Of a DNA stretch of 64,000 nt, positions 30,217-38,538 are shown piece by piece (the stretch's first letter is position 1; each line of letters begins with the position of its first letter). The stretch is from the NCBI RefSeq assembly GCF_000814765.1, contig NZ_JWIC01000006.1, positions 186,001-250,000 of the forward strand. Direction: 5' to 3'. Under the pieces are notes generated by a model that worked only from the letters and a program-made list of their open reading frames with translations, was not told the origin of the DNA and did no database searches. A program made the translations under genes and the position numbers. The stretch is from Pseudoalteromonas luteoviolacea (GTDB lineage: Bacteria; Pseudomonadota; Gammaproteobacteria; Enterobacterales; Alteromonadaceae).

Positions 30217-30663
30217 ATGCAGAAAAGTCTTATTTCACAAGTGCAACTGGGCCGTCAATATGCTAAAGAATGGCCAATGCGTAAGGAACTTGCGCCTCTA
30301 TTCCCTGAGTTTAGAGTGATTAAGGCTACGGAACTCGCTTTGCAAACCATGCCAATGTTGGCGCTTTTTACTGTTTTTTTTCAAACCAGTCTATTAGGTA
30401 TGGAGTTTTTACCTCAGTCGATTGCGATTGCTTTGTTTTTTCTTACATTACCTGTGCAGGGGCTATTGTGGCTAGGTAAGCGTTGTGACACGTCTTTAAC
30501 CCCTGCTTTGTCTTCTTGGTATAGAGAGCTTTACCAAAAAATGGTGGCTAACGGGTATCAAGGCGATATGTGTACAGGAAAGCCAACTTATCGAGCGCTT
30601 GCAAAGTTACTCCGAGATATGTTTGATAAAATGGACAAAGCGTTTACCAAAGAAAATTTATAA
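30217..30663 (+). CDS. yfbV: UPF0208 membrane protein YfbV
   Basis: Inner-membrane protein of about 148 aa with two hydrophobic helices (about 46-62 and 68-86) and conserved cytoplasmic flanks (GRQYAKEWPMRKEL, and the region after residue 95). It belongs to the DUF412/UPF0208 family, whose E. coli member YfbV affects organisation of the Ter macrodomain. Divergent from ackA as in E. coli. Two tandem ATGs (30214, 30217): the second has better spacing from TAGGAG. Confidence 0.92.
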   Translation: MQKSLISQVQLGRQYAKEWPMRKELAPLFPEFRVIKATELALQTMPMLALFTVFFQTSLLGMEFLPQSIAIALFFLTLPVQGLLWLGKRCDTSLTPALSSWYRELYQKMVANGYQGDMCTGKPTYRALAKLLRDMFDKMDKAFTKENL

Positions 30664-30672
30664 CTAAACCAT

Positions 30673-30690
30673 GCACACCTTAGGGTGTGC
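30673..30690. terminator. Convergent hairpin between yfbV and the PKD gene
   Basis: A 7-bp stem (GCACACC with GGTGTGC) sits in the 31-base gap between two convergent genes. It lacks a T-run on either strand, so it is a weak bidirectional terminator candidate. Confidence 0.35.
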
Positions 30691-30694
30691 TAAC

Positions 30695-31333
30695 TTAAGG
30701 CAATCTTATATACTTTTTCCTCAGCGAGACTAGCAGAAGCAAGGGGGTAAACCAACCCAGTGTACCCCCTGAGCTCGATTCAGCTGCTGATGTTTGCACT
30801 CGGTTGGATGGATCTGCAGGTGCAACTGGATCTGAAGGATTCTCGTTGTTTGGCGCTACATTCAACTCAAAAGTATCTTGTGCAACCATTACATCATCAT
30901 AATATGCTTTCACACTCACAGCGTGCGTGCCAACCTCATCAAACGTAAAGTCAACCTCTTGCCCTGTATGGAATAAACCGCCTGGAAATTCCCATTGGTA
31001 GTCTAATGAGAGGTCGTAATCTGATGAGAGTAAGACCCTTGCGTTACTTGTTTTTCCTACCTCAATCATGTCTGGTAAAGCCAAGCTAATAGATTTAATT
31101 GCAGGGGAAATGGCGTTGACTTCATACTGCTGACTATAACTCAGCTTTTCATTGATAAAGGCTGTGAGTGAAACGGTATAAATTCCAGGTGTGTTATATT
31201 CATGTGTCGGATTTTCTTCGGTGCTTGTGGTCCCATCTCCAAAATCCCATGAATAAGTAGTTTCTTGAGCTACAAGCAGGTATGGTATGCAATACATCAA
31301 ACTTGCTATACATGTATTCCTTTTAATCGACAT
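30695..31333 (-). CDS. Exported PKD-domain protein with GlyGly-CTERM-like tail
   Basis: 212 aa. A signal peptide-like start (about 1-22) is followed by a PKD domain with the WDFGDGT motif (29-35), a second PKD-like strand set (about 85-160), a Pro/Asn/Ser-rich linker, and a C-terminus made of SSSGGTLGWFTPLLL, a hydrophobic run and RKK. That last arrangement (Gly-rich motif, one helix, basic end) is the GlyGly-CTERM sorting signal processed by rhombosortase. It would be a surface-displayed or secreted binding protein. Divergent from the M4-type protease gene, which also has a PKD domain. Confidence 0.7.
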   Translation of the reverse strand: MSIKRNTCIASLMYCIPYLLVAQETTYSWDFGDGTTSTEENPTHEYNTPGIYTVSLTAFINEKLSYSQQYEVNAISPAIKSISLALPDMIEVGKTSNARVLLSSDYDLSLDYQWEFPGGLFHTGQEVDFTFDEVGTHAVSVKAYYDDVMVAQDTFELNVAPNNENPSDPVAPADPSNRVQTSAAESSSGGTLGWFTPLLLLVSLRKKYIRLP

Positions 31334-31576
31334 AAGTTAAATCCTTCACCTTTAACCTCTCATAAATTGACTTTCAAATATAGAGCAGAACTTTATTTGC
31401 AAGTCAAAAACGTTATTAATCTAATACACTTAAATAAAATTTTAAATACATACTTTAATATTATGAAATTGTTTATATATTATCCTGATCCCAATTTTTA
31501 ATCTGGATTAATAGTCTTTTTTTGGTTATTTTTTATTAGTTTTATTTGAGTGAAATAACATCAGAAAGGAGTCTCA

Positions 31577-34500
31577 GTGTCTAACTTACGACTAGTTGTT
31601 GCCTTAATTGCTTGCCAGACCTTCACGTATAATGCGAAGGCAAAAGAGCAATTATCCTTTGTTCATCAAGCTAACAGCTTAAAATTGTCAGGCTTAGAGT
31701 ATAAATTAAATAAAGTTAAGGAAGCCGATAGTGCAACTCGTTTTGAGCACTATGAGTTATATTGGCAAGGTGTTCGGGTATATAACAGTACTTTGGTTTT
31801 TCAAAATACGATGGTTGGTGATTTACGACTCATTTCTGGAAATACCAAGTTAACTACCCAGCTAGCATCGGATAAATTATATGCAACGAGAGTAGAAAGT
31901 AAGTTTACGTTTTCAGATGAAGCAGTTACTCAACACGTATATCAGCATTATCCATCAACTTTAGATATTATTAGCACCGAACGCTTAGTTGTCCGAGAAG
32001 AAAATCTAGCCTCTCACTTTGTTTATCGAGTTGAGGTGAAGTCAAAGCAGCATAATCGTCAGTTTTTAATTTTGGATGGTCAAACACTTGAGCAGTTAGG
32101 TTCGTCGGCAAGTCATTACGCATTTGATGGGCATCATGATCAAAGCTATCACGCAGTCGCAACGACCACCGGTAATTATAAGTTAGGCTTAAATTGTCAC
32201 CAAGCACCAAATATGACAACGCAAAAGTGTCAAAATACGGCGCTACCAATGGAGCACCCGCTGACACGAAAACACTTTCCTCATTATCCAAGTGTAAGTA
32301 ATGTTTATTTTAGAGGCGAAGCATCTAACGCGTTTGACGAGTTTAGTGGCTATCCAATGGTTGTAAAGCTTGAAAACAACCGGTGCATTTTTAAGAATAA
32401 TTGGGTTGAAACATATCAAGGCAGTGCCTTAGAGCCATATTCTTATGCATGCCCTAATGGAGCAGTGGAAAGCCATGGCATTGATGGCGACCCTTATTTT
32501 TATTACTTCTTGAAAGGTGCATTTAAAGCCGTTAACGATGGGCACTTTTTCGGTGGTGTGGCTGCGCAAACTTTACACTGGCATTTTAACGCACTCTTTC
32601 CAAACCAACAAAACCGCTGCGATACAAAAGCGGGTTATTGCCTAAATACAATTAAACAGCGCATTGACGCTGGTAACCTGTATCAAAGTAGTTGGGATGG
32701 TGAGTTTACGAACTATGCTGGTGGCACCATAGGCAGCCCATTCCCTCATGGGAGTTCTTTAGACATTGTTGCACACGAAATAGGGCATGCAATTTTAGAG
32801 TGGAACACAGGCAATATTCTTTCAGATTTAAATTTTGGCGGTGAATTAGCTGAGCTTCGCGCGAAACGCAGCGCTTTACATGAGAGTTTTGCTGATATTA
32901 CAGCCATTGCAGTGAAAGATTATTATGCGCGTCATTTGCAAGCGGAACCATCAGATTCTAACTGGATACAGACTGCTATTTTCTCTGAACTGTACCACTA
33001 TGATAATAAGTTTTGGGCTATCGGTTATGATAGCAGACTTGCGAATTCTTTTTTGCGCCATGCATCTATGCCTAGATTAGACGGCATAAGTATGGATGAC
33101 TATCGAGATTATGAACAAACAAGGGGATCCCACCAGCGCGCTGGAGCACTCAATAAATTGTTTTATTTAATTTCCACTAGCGACGGTTGGGATGTACAAC
33201 GTGCGTATAGACTGGTTTTAAAAGCGATGACAGGGTGTTTTCCTGCCAATGCTGGTATGTATGAGGCGTCACAGTGTCTAATTGCCACAGCCGATGAGTA
33301 TGATAAACAACATATCACTCATCTTGCTGAGCAGGTTGGCTTTGTTGCGGCTTTAGAGGCCGATAACCAACTTGAAGTAATTGTAAAGCGTATGTACGGA
33401 GAAGCACTGTTTGATATTAGCGACTCGAGAATATCGCAAGATAATATTGCTCAGTTAGCGGTGAAGCTGGATGATAAGCCATTTCTTTCATGGACACCGC
33501 AAAGTGCTGAGTTGTGGGAGGATGTAAAGTCTATACGTCATACTTTTGGGGCTGGAGAGTATGCATTATCATGGCATGTTGAGCTTAACGATGGTTCCGA
33601 ATTAACATCAAAACGGCTACTGAGTCTATTTGAATCGCCATTATGTAAAGCAGGCCAAACTACTGAACGTTTTATATCTGAGCTGTCTTTCAATGGTCAA
33701 AAAAGTGAAATTAAAGCAGGGACCAGTGACATCATAATGACCGATCCTGTATATATGCAATCACCTATTAAAATAGACATGTTTAAACTTGATGGCTACT
33801 CAACCATTGCTGCCTATTTAGATACGGATAGAAATGGCTATTTTGATGCGGATAGTGAAAAGTTGATCAATCAGAATGACTTTGAGGGTACCGTTGTTTA
33901 TGACCTTAGCCAATTCCAAAACTTAGAGGCTGGCCCAAGTGTCGTGAGATTTGTGTTATCTGCACAACAAGAAACATCGAGCTGTACAGGTTTAAATGAA
34001 TCACAAGTCATAGATGTACATATTACCTTAAGTGGAGGTGAGTATGTTGCACCTAGCATTGATTTCGGTTTTAAACAAAAAAATAGCGACCTACATTTAT
34101 CGGTTAAGCAACAGTTTAGCAATGCCTACACATTTAAATGGATTTTTGATCAGGAGGAAGTCGTGACTTCTGATTATCATATTGTTAAATCACTGCACCA
34201 GACATCACAGGTTACCTTAGTATTACTTCGAGACGGTGTGGAAGTTAATCGCCTGTCTAAAACGGTGAATGTTACGCCTGAGCCTGAGTTTAGTATTAAC
34301 TGCCAACAAAACGGTACTGAATGTAAGTTATCAGTAGAAGGTGAGTTACCGAGTAATATTGCTAGGTTTGCGTGGCGAGTAGATGAACAGCACTACACGA
34401 GCAGCAATCGCTATTTAGTATATGACTTCGGTACGGCGGGGCTTAAAAATGTGACTGTATCCCTTATTTTACAGGGGTCCTCGGTCATATTTGAAAAATC

Positions 34501-35317
34501 ACAGTCTATCGAGTTAAAAGAGGTTGTTAATTTTGAGGTTAACGTACAACAAGAAAACGCTGACTTTATTTTGAATATTTCTCAAACGCTTCCTATGGGT
34601 TACTCATTGGTTTGGGTTGTAAACGGTATTGAATACCCGCACAGTTCGGCGGGCATTAAACTAGTCGGATTAGCACCTGACGATAGCGTCAGTTACATTT
34701 TGAAAAAAGATGGGGAAACGATATTGGAGAAGCCGCTAACTATAATTCATGTTAGCGATCCTAATTTGAAGGTTAGTTACCAGGGTGCTGGTTTAAAGCT
34801 CAATTTTTTGGCAGAGCATCAGTCAAATGCAAAGGAATTAAAGTACATTTGGGACTTTGGTGATGGCACTGTTAAAGAAACTGATACACAGCAAATGAAT
34901 TATAGTTATTCTGAACCAGGTGAATATGAAGCCAGTGTCACTCTGGTGGTAGAGGGGCGCGCCAGGTTTATAGCTCAAACATTCGTGAACGTTTTATCAA
35001 TTACTCCAGACATCACTATCAATGTCAGCCAGCATAACCAAATGCTCTCTTTGAGTGCTTCCGGTGAGATAAATGATAAGATGACGTTTCAATGGTTGAT
35101 AAACAATGAGATCAAGTTTGGGCGCACTATCGATTATCAATTTCCTGACAAAACACAGGTAACGAGCATCAAACTCAATGTATATCAAAATAATCAAGAA
35201 GTGATAGAGATCATTGAAGACATTCAAGTGGTTGAAAATATGAATTTAGACTTTGAATGGTCTCAAAGTGATGGGGATAACCCCCTTAAGTTTAGTTTTT
35301 CTGTAAGGAAAGAGTAG
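31577..35317 (+). CDS. Secreted M4-family (thermolysin-like) metalloprotease with PKD domain
   Basis: 1246 aa. Signal peptide (1-22), FTP/propeptide-like region (about 28-180), then the catalytic domain with HEIGH (400-404) and third zinc ligand E436 in LHESFADI, which is 12 residues farther than in thermolysin. The C-terminal half (about 610-1246) contains beta-sandwich repeats with a PKD WDFGDGT motif near 1092. A typical secreted protein-degrading enzyme of marine bacteria. GTG is the start, with AAAGGAG six bases upstream. Bases 31334-31576 between it and the PKD gene hold divergent AT-rich promoters. Confidence 0.9.
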   Translation: MSNLRLVVALIACQTFTYNAKAKEQLSFVHQANSLKLSGLEYKLNKVKEADSATRFEHYELYWQGVRVYNSTLVFQNTMVGDLRLISGNTKLTTQLASDKLYATRVESKFTFSDEAVTQHVYQHYPSTLDIISTERLVVREENLASHFVYRVEVKSKQHNRQFLILDGQTLEQLGSSASHYAFDGHHDQSYHAVATTTGNYKLGLNCHQAPNMTTQKCQNTALPMEHPLTRKHFPHYPSVSNVYFRGEASNAFDEFSGYPMVVKLENNRCIFKNNWVETYQGSALEPYSYACPNGAVESHGIDGDPYFYYFLKGAFKAVNDGHFFGGVAAQTLHWHFNALFPNQQNRCDTKAGYCLNTIKQRIDAGNLYQSSWDGEFTNYAGGTIGSPFPHGSSLDIVAHEIGHAILEWNTGNILSDLNFGGELAELRAKRSALHESFADITAIAVKDYYARHLQAEPSDSNWIQTAIFSELYHYDNKFWAIGYDSRLANSFLRHASMPRLDGISMDDYRDYEQTRGSHQRAGALNKLFYLISTSDGWDVQRAYRLVLKAMTGCFPANAGMYEASQCLIATADEYDKQHITHLAEQVGFVAALEADNQLEVIVKRMYGEALFDISDSRISQDNIAQLAVKLDDKPFLSWTPQSAELWEDVKSIRHTFGAGEYALSWHVELNDGSELTSKRLLSLFESPLCKAGQTTERFISELSFNGQKSEIKAGTSDIIMTDPVYMQSPIKIDMFKLDGYSTIAAYLDTDRNGYFDADSEKLINQNDFEGTVVYDLSQFQNLEAGPSVVRFVLSAQQETSSCTGLNESQVIDVHITLSGGEYVAPSIDFGFKQKNSDLHLSVKQQFSNAYTFKWIFDQEEVVTSDYHIVKSLHQTSQVTLVLLRDGVEVNRLSKTVNVTPEPEFSINCQQNGTECKLSVEGELPSNIARFAWRVDEQHYTSSNRYLVYDFGTAGLKNVTVSLILQGSSVIFEKSQSIELKEVVNFEVNVQQENADFILNISQTLPMGYSLVWVVNGIEYPHSSAGIKLVGLAPDDSVSYILKKDGETILEKPLTIIHVSDPNLKVSYQGAGLKLNFLAEHQSNAKELKYIWDFGDGTVKETDTQQMNYSYSEPGEYEASVTLVVEGRARFIAQTFVNVLSITPDITINVSQHNQMLSLSASGEINDKMTFQWLINNEIKFGRTIDYQFPDKTQVTSIKLNVYQNNQEVIEIIEDIQVVENMNLDFEWSQSDGDNPLKFSFSVRKE

Positions 35318-35329
35318 GTTTGAAATGGA

Positions 35330-35361
35330 AATGGCCCATGGCTGTATGTGCAAGGGCCATT
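35330..35361. terminator. Convergent hairpin between the protease and rlmA
   Basis: An 8-bp GC-rich stem (AATGGCCC with GGGCCATT) with a 16-base loop lies between two convergent stop codons. It has no strong T-run, so termination activity is uncertain. Confidence 0.4.
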
Positions 35362-35368
35362 TAGTGCA

Positions 35369-36178
35369 TCATTCGGTGACTTTTTTGTATTGGGTAATTA
35401 AAAAAGAAAAGGTCACGTTATGAGCCTCACTCTGTGCTAATTCATTGTAATGAGAGTCTTTGAATTTCCAAGCAAATGGGGTCATTTTAATTAAATGCTC
35501 CACAATATCAGACGCCACGGATTGATTATCTTCGACTAGAGTTTGCTCTACGACCTCAAACCCTTCAGGACACTCTGGTGCTTCGTGTAAACGAACATCA
35601 TCATAGATCTTTTGCTTTAGTTCAAACAGGTGTTTTGGGCCAGGGCCTACGACAATCAAGGTGCCATCTGGCTGTAAAAGGCGTGCGGATTCTTGTGTAA
35701 AGACAGGAGCAAAAATACTCAACACAACATCAGCGTATTCACTTTTAAAAGGTGCATCTTTACTAGAGGCGACGCTAAAGTGTGGCTTATTATATCTCTT
35801 AGCTGCATATTTGATCGCAGGTTTACTAATGTCTAATCCATAGACTGCGGTCGAGTCTGTGATAGCCGCCGCGATAGCTTGGGTATAAAACCCTTCGCCG
35901 CAGCCAAGGTCTATCACAACTTTTGGGGTTTTGGATGCGACTAATCTGGCCAGTGATTGTTGTAAAAAAGCGTAGTGATTAGTTGCAAAAAAGGCGCGTC
36001 GAGCTTGCACCATATCTAAATTGTCACCGGGTTGCTTTGAGCGCTTAAACTGCACTGGAAGTAAGTTTATATAGCCTTCTTTTGCAAAGTCGAATTGATG
36101 ACGATTTATGCAGCCCAGTGTATTGTTTGTTTTTGATAGTGGTTCTGAGCATATGGGGCAACGGTAATCTAATGTCAT
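35369..36178 (-). CDS. rlmA: 23S rRNA (guanine-N1)-methyltransferase RlmA
   Basis: Methylates G745 of 23S rRNA using S-adenosylmethionine. 269 aa. The zinc-binding N-terminus is visible (CPIC at 8-11, then C24 and H28 in GCINRHQFD), followed by a Rossmann SAM-binding motif (VIDLGCGEGFYTQAI). It overlaps the CbiM-like gene by 4 bases, indicating cotranscription. Confidence 0.93.
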   Translation of the reverse strand: MTLDYRCPICSEPLSKTNNTLGCINRHQFDFAKEGYINLLPVQFKRSKQPGDNLDMVQARRAFFATNHYAFLQQSLARLVASKTPKVVIDLGCGEGFYTQAIAAAITDSTAVYGLDISKPAIKYAAKRYNKPHFSVASSKDAPFKSEYADVVLSIFAPVFTQESARLLQPDGTLIVVGPGPKHLFELKQKIYDDVRLHEAPECPEGFEVVEQTLVEDNQSVASDIVEHLIKMTPFAWKFKDSHYNELAQSEAHNVTFSFLITQYKKVTE

Positions 36179-36798
36179 CTATCTAAATATTCCTGATCAT
36201 AAAAGGTCCTAACCCAGTTAGGCCGGTAGGTGATCATCAGTGTAATTGCCATGCCATTTAACATGGCTTCTGGAAACCACATGATCACTGAGTAAAACAT
36301 ATAATTGTATTGCAGTGTCTGCCAGTCGTATAGACCTACTGACCAATAATAGACACCGGTGAGCAGTATTTTACAGGCTGCGACAATACCTGCGCAAATA
36401 AATGCACATCCAAATATATAAATAAAGAAGTGCCTCGGTAAATACTGATAACAAAGTAGAAAAATTGCGTAACTGATATAAACAGGAATAATGCCGGTTA
36501 AAAACCAAAAAGTGAAAAATTCAATTTGGGTCGAAGTGAAGATGAAGTGTAATAACGAGGCAAGCAACGTGCTTATTAGGGATAACCGCCAGCCTAGCAC
36601 TAAAGTGACCGCGGTAATGGCCAAAATATGGATGTCTAAAAATGGCAAAATACCTGCCTGAATCTGCCATAAAATGGCCATAACCAGCGCACAGCAAAAT
36701 ACGCCAGTTTGTCTTTGTGGAGTTTTGAGAAGTGCAAAAAATTGCACTTTATCAAAACTCACTGCAAATGCGAGCAATGAAAACAACATAATTGCCAT
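36175..36798 (-). CDS. CbiM-like energy-coupling-factor membrane protein
   Basis: 207 aa, almost entirely hydrophobic, with about six membrane helices. Short conserved polar stretches (LDIHILAIT, and WFPEAMLNGMAITL near the end) match the CbiM-type permease family, where they serve metal (Co/Ni) transport. No CbiQ, CbiO or other partner gene is nearby and the N-terminal metal-binding MHI segment of true CbiM is not seen, so transport is unproven. Overlaps rlmA by 4 bases. Confidence 0.75.
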   Translation of the reverse strand: MAIMLFSLLAFAVSFDKVQFFALLKTPQRQTGVFCCALVMAILWQIQAGILPFLDIHILAITAVTLVLGWRLSLISTLLASLLHFIFTSTQIEFFTFWFLTGIIPVYISYAIFLLCYQYLPRHFFIYIFGCAFICAGIVAACKILLTGVYYWSVGLYDWQTLQYNYMFYSVIMWFPEAMLNGMAITLMITYRPNWVRTFYDQEYLDR

Positions 36799-36840
36799 TG
36801 GCTGTTACCTGTCATTGCAAGGAGTTGCTATCTGTTGTGC

Positions 36841-37650
36841 TTAGATATCGAAAGTGGCCCAAATTGGTGCGTGATCAGACGGCTTTTCGATGCCTCTGAG
36901 CTCATAATCTATATCACTTTCGGTACAGGTCGCCATTAAGCTTTCTGTAGCAAGCACGACATCGATACGTAATCCTCGGTTATCATTAAATCCTTTTGAG
37001 CGATAGTCAAACCACGAGTATTTGTCTTGTGCGTCTGGTGTTAATTCTCTAAAGGTGTCTTTTAATCCCCAATCCATCAGTGTTTTAAGCCATTCACGTT
37101 CTTCTGGCTGGAATGAGCATTTGCCGGTTTTTAACCAGCGCTTCATATTGGCATCGCCAATACCGATATCACTGTCAGTAGGTGAGATATTGATATCGCC
37201 CATAACCACAAGATTAGCCTCTGCAGATTCATGAGTATTGAGGTGGGTCATTAAATCTTTATAAAATTGGCGTTTATATGGAAACTTAGTCTCGTGGCTG
37301 ATGTTGTCACCTTGCGGGAAATAGCCATTCATGACTGTGACTTCTTTACCATTATCACTCTCGAATACGCCAGAAATCATACGCTTTTGAGCTTCTTCAG
37401 TATCTGTTGCAAACCCTTTAAGGATAGCCTTTGCAGGCTTTTTAGATAACAGAGCCACACCGTAATGTGCTTTTTGACCGTGAAAGTAAACGTTATAACC
37501 CATTGATTCGACGTCTTCGATAGGAAACGCCTCATCATGCACTTTGATTTCTTGTAAGCCGATGACGTCAGGCTGATGTTTGTCGATAAGTGCTTGTAGT
37601 TGGTGCAGCCTAGCTCTAAGGCCATTGATATTGAAAGAGATAATTTTCAT
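36841..37650 (-). CDS. xthA: Exodeoxyribonuclease III
   Basis: Apurinic/apyrimidinic endonuclease and 3'-5' exonuclease of base excision repair. 269 aa, like E. coli XthA. Motifs: FNINGLRAR with metal-site N7, [10 protein letters not shown] (E34), [17 protein letters not shown], and the C-terminal SDHAPIW catalytic His. A monocistronic gene, transcribed away from the Cys-repeat gene. Confidence 0.97.
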   Translation of the reverse strand: MKIISFNINGLRARLHQLQALIDKHQPDVIGLQEIKVHDEAFPIEDVESMGYNVYFHGQKAHYGVALLSKKPAKAILKGFATDTEEAQKRMISGVFESDNGKEVTVMNGYFPQGDNISHETKFPYKRQFYKDLMTHLNTHESAEANLVVMGDINISPTDSDIGIGDANMKRWLKTGKCSFQPEEREWLKTLMDWGLKDTFRELTPDAQDKYSWFDYRSKGFNDNRGLRIDVVLATESLMATCTESDIDYELRGIEKPSDHAPIWATFDI

Positions 37651-37830
37651 GTATAAAAGTCATAGGTAAATAAAAATGAGTGTAACACTTTTGCTGATGA
37701 GATAGGTGAAAAGTTTACTTATGAAGGCTTCTGAATTGTTAAATTTTTTTACCATTCTCGCCAGTTAAAGCGACATGTTTATGAAGTTGTTAATTGATCA
37801 TTAAATAGTCAAAAAAGTTTATTTTTATCA

Positions 37831-37858
37831 TTTACAGACATTTTTTTGATTATATAAT
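37831..37858 (+). promoter_or_regulatory. Sigma-70 promoter of the Cys-repeat exported protein gene
   Basis: TTTACA (37831-37836), a 16-base spacer and a perfect TATAAT (37853-37858) lie 30 bases before the ATG. Transcription would start near 37866 with a short leader containing GAGGT. Confidence 0.65.
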
Positions 37859-37888
37859 GCGCAGCAATTCGTTCTTTTGAGGTAGATT

Positions 37889-38332
37889 ATGTTTAAGTCT
37901 TTCACTATTGCTGCACTTGTTTCTCTTACGTCAACTGGTGTATTTGCATCTGAAGTTCAGAGTTTTAAAGCAAGCGATGCATCTGTAATTTCTAAAGTAT
38001 GTGAGGTTGCTGCAAACCAAGGTCTAAGTGCTGCAAGAAAAGAGGGAGCACAACACGGTGTGTTTATCTCTCGCTTCTCTGAAACGGTAAAATGTAACGG
38101 TGAAGATATTCGTACATTTGCTAAATCTCAAAATGAAATGCAAATAGTGAAACAAACGACCCAGTCAAAGTTGGTGGCAAAAAACACATCAATAGCAACT
38201 GAATTGTGTTTAAAGGCGGCTAAAGAAGGCTTAGACAGTTTGAAAACATATCGCGGTCAAGCTAGAAGCTTAAAGTGTAATAATCTACCAGTTAAGCAAT
38301 TTGTTCAACAGGTTAACAAAACAGCTATGTAA
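37889..38332 (+). CDS. Small exported protein with two Cys-containing repeats
   Basis: 147 aa with a classical signal peptide (cleavage at VFAS, about residue 20). The mature protein has two similar halves, each with two cysteines about 30 residues apart: ISKVCEVAANQGLSAARKEG ... VKCNGEDIRTF, and ATELCLKAAKEGLDSLKTYR ... LKCNNLPVKQF. Each may be a small helical, disulfide-bonded domain. It resembles the DUF3718 group of Alteromonadales proteins (from memory, tentative). A strong promoter precedes it and a terminator follows, so it is well expressed alone. Function unknown. Confidence 0.72.
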   Translation: MFKSFTIAALVSLTSTGVFASEVQSFKASDASVISKVCEVAANQGLSAARKEGAQHGVFISRFSETVKCNGEDIRTFAKSQNEMQIVKQTTQSKLVAKNTSIATELCLKAAKEGLDSLKTYRGQARSLKCNNLPVKQFVQQVNKTAM

Positions 38333-38353
38333 TTAGTTGCTTAATAAAATTAC

Positions 38354-38381
38354 AAACCCAGCATTATTGCTGGGTTTTTTT
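38354..38381 (+). terminator. Rho-independent terminator after the Cys-repeat gene
   Basis: A 10-bp stem (AAACCCAGCA with TGCTGGGTTT, loop TTAT) runs into a T-tract. Confidence 0.9.
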
Positions 38382-38538
38382 ATGTCTTTATTTTGACTGT
38401 ATCATCTCAAGTTTAAACCTTGTCCATTGGTTTATTTTTTGTAAATTAAACGCCTCTTAAATGTGTTTTTATTGTTTTTTCTATGTGTTATAAATGTTGT
38501 CGAGATGTTTTTTTATAACACTACGGAGAAGAAAGATA

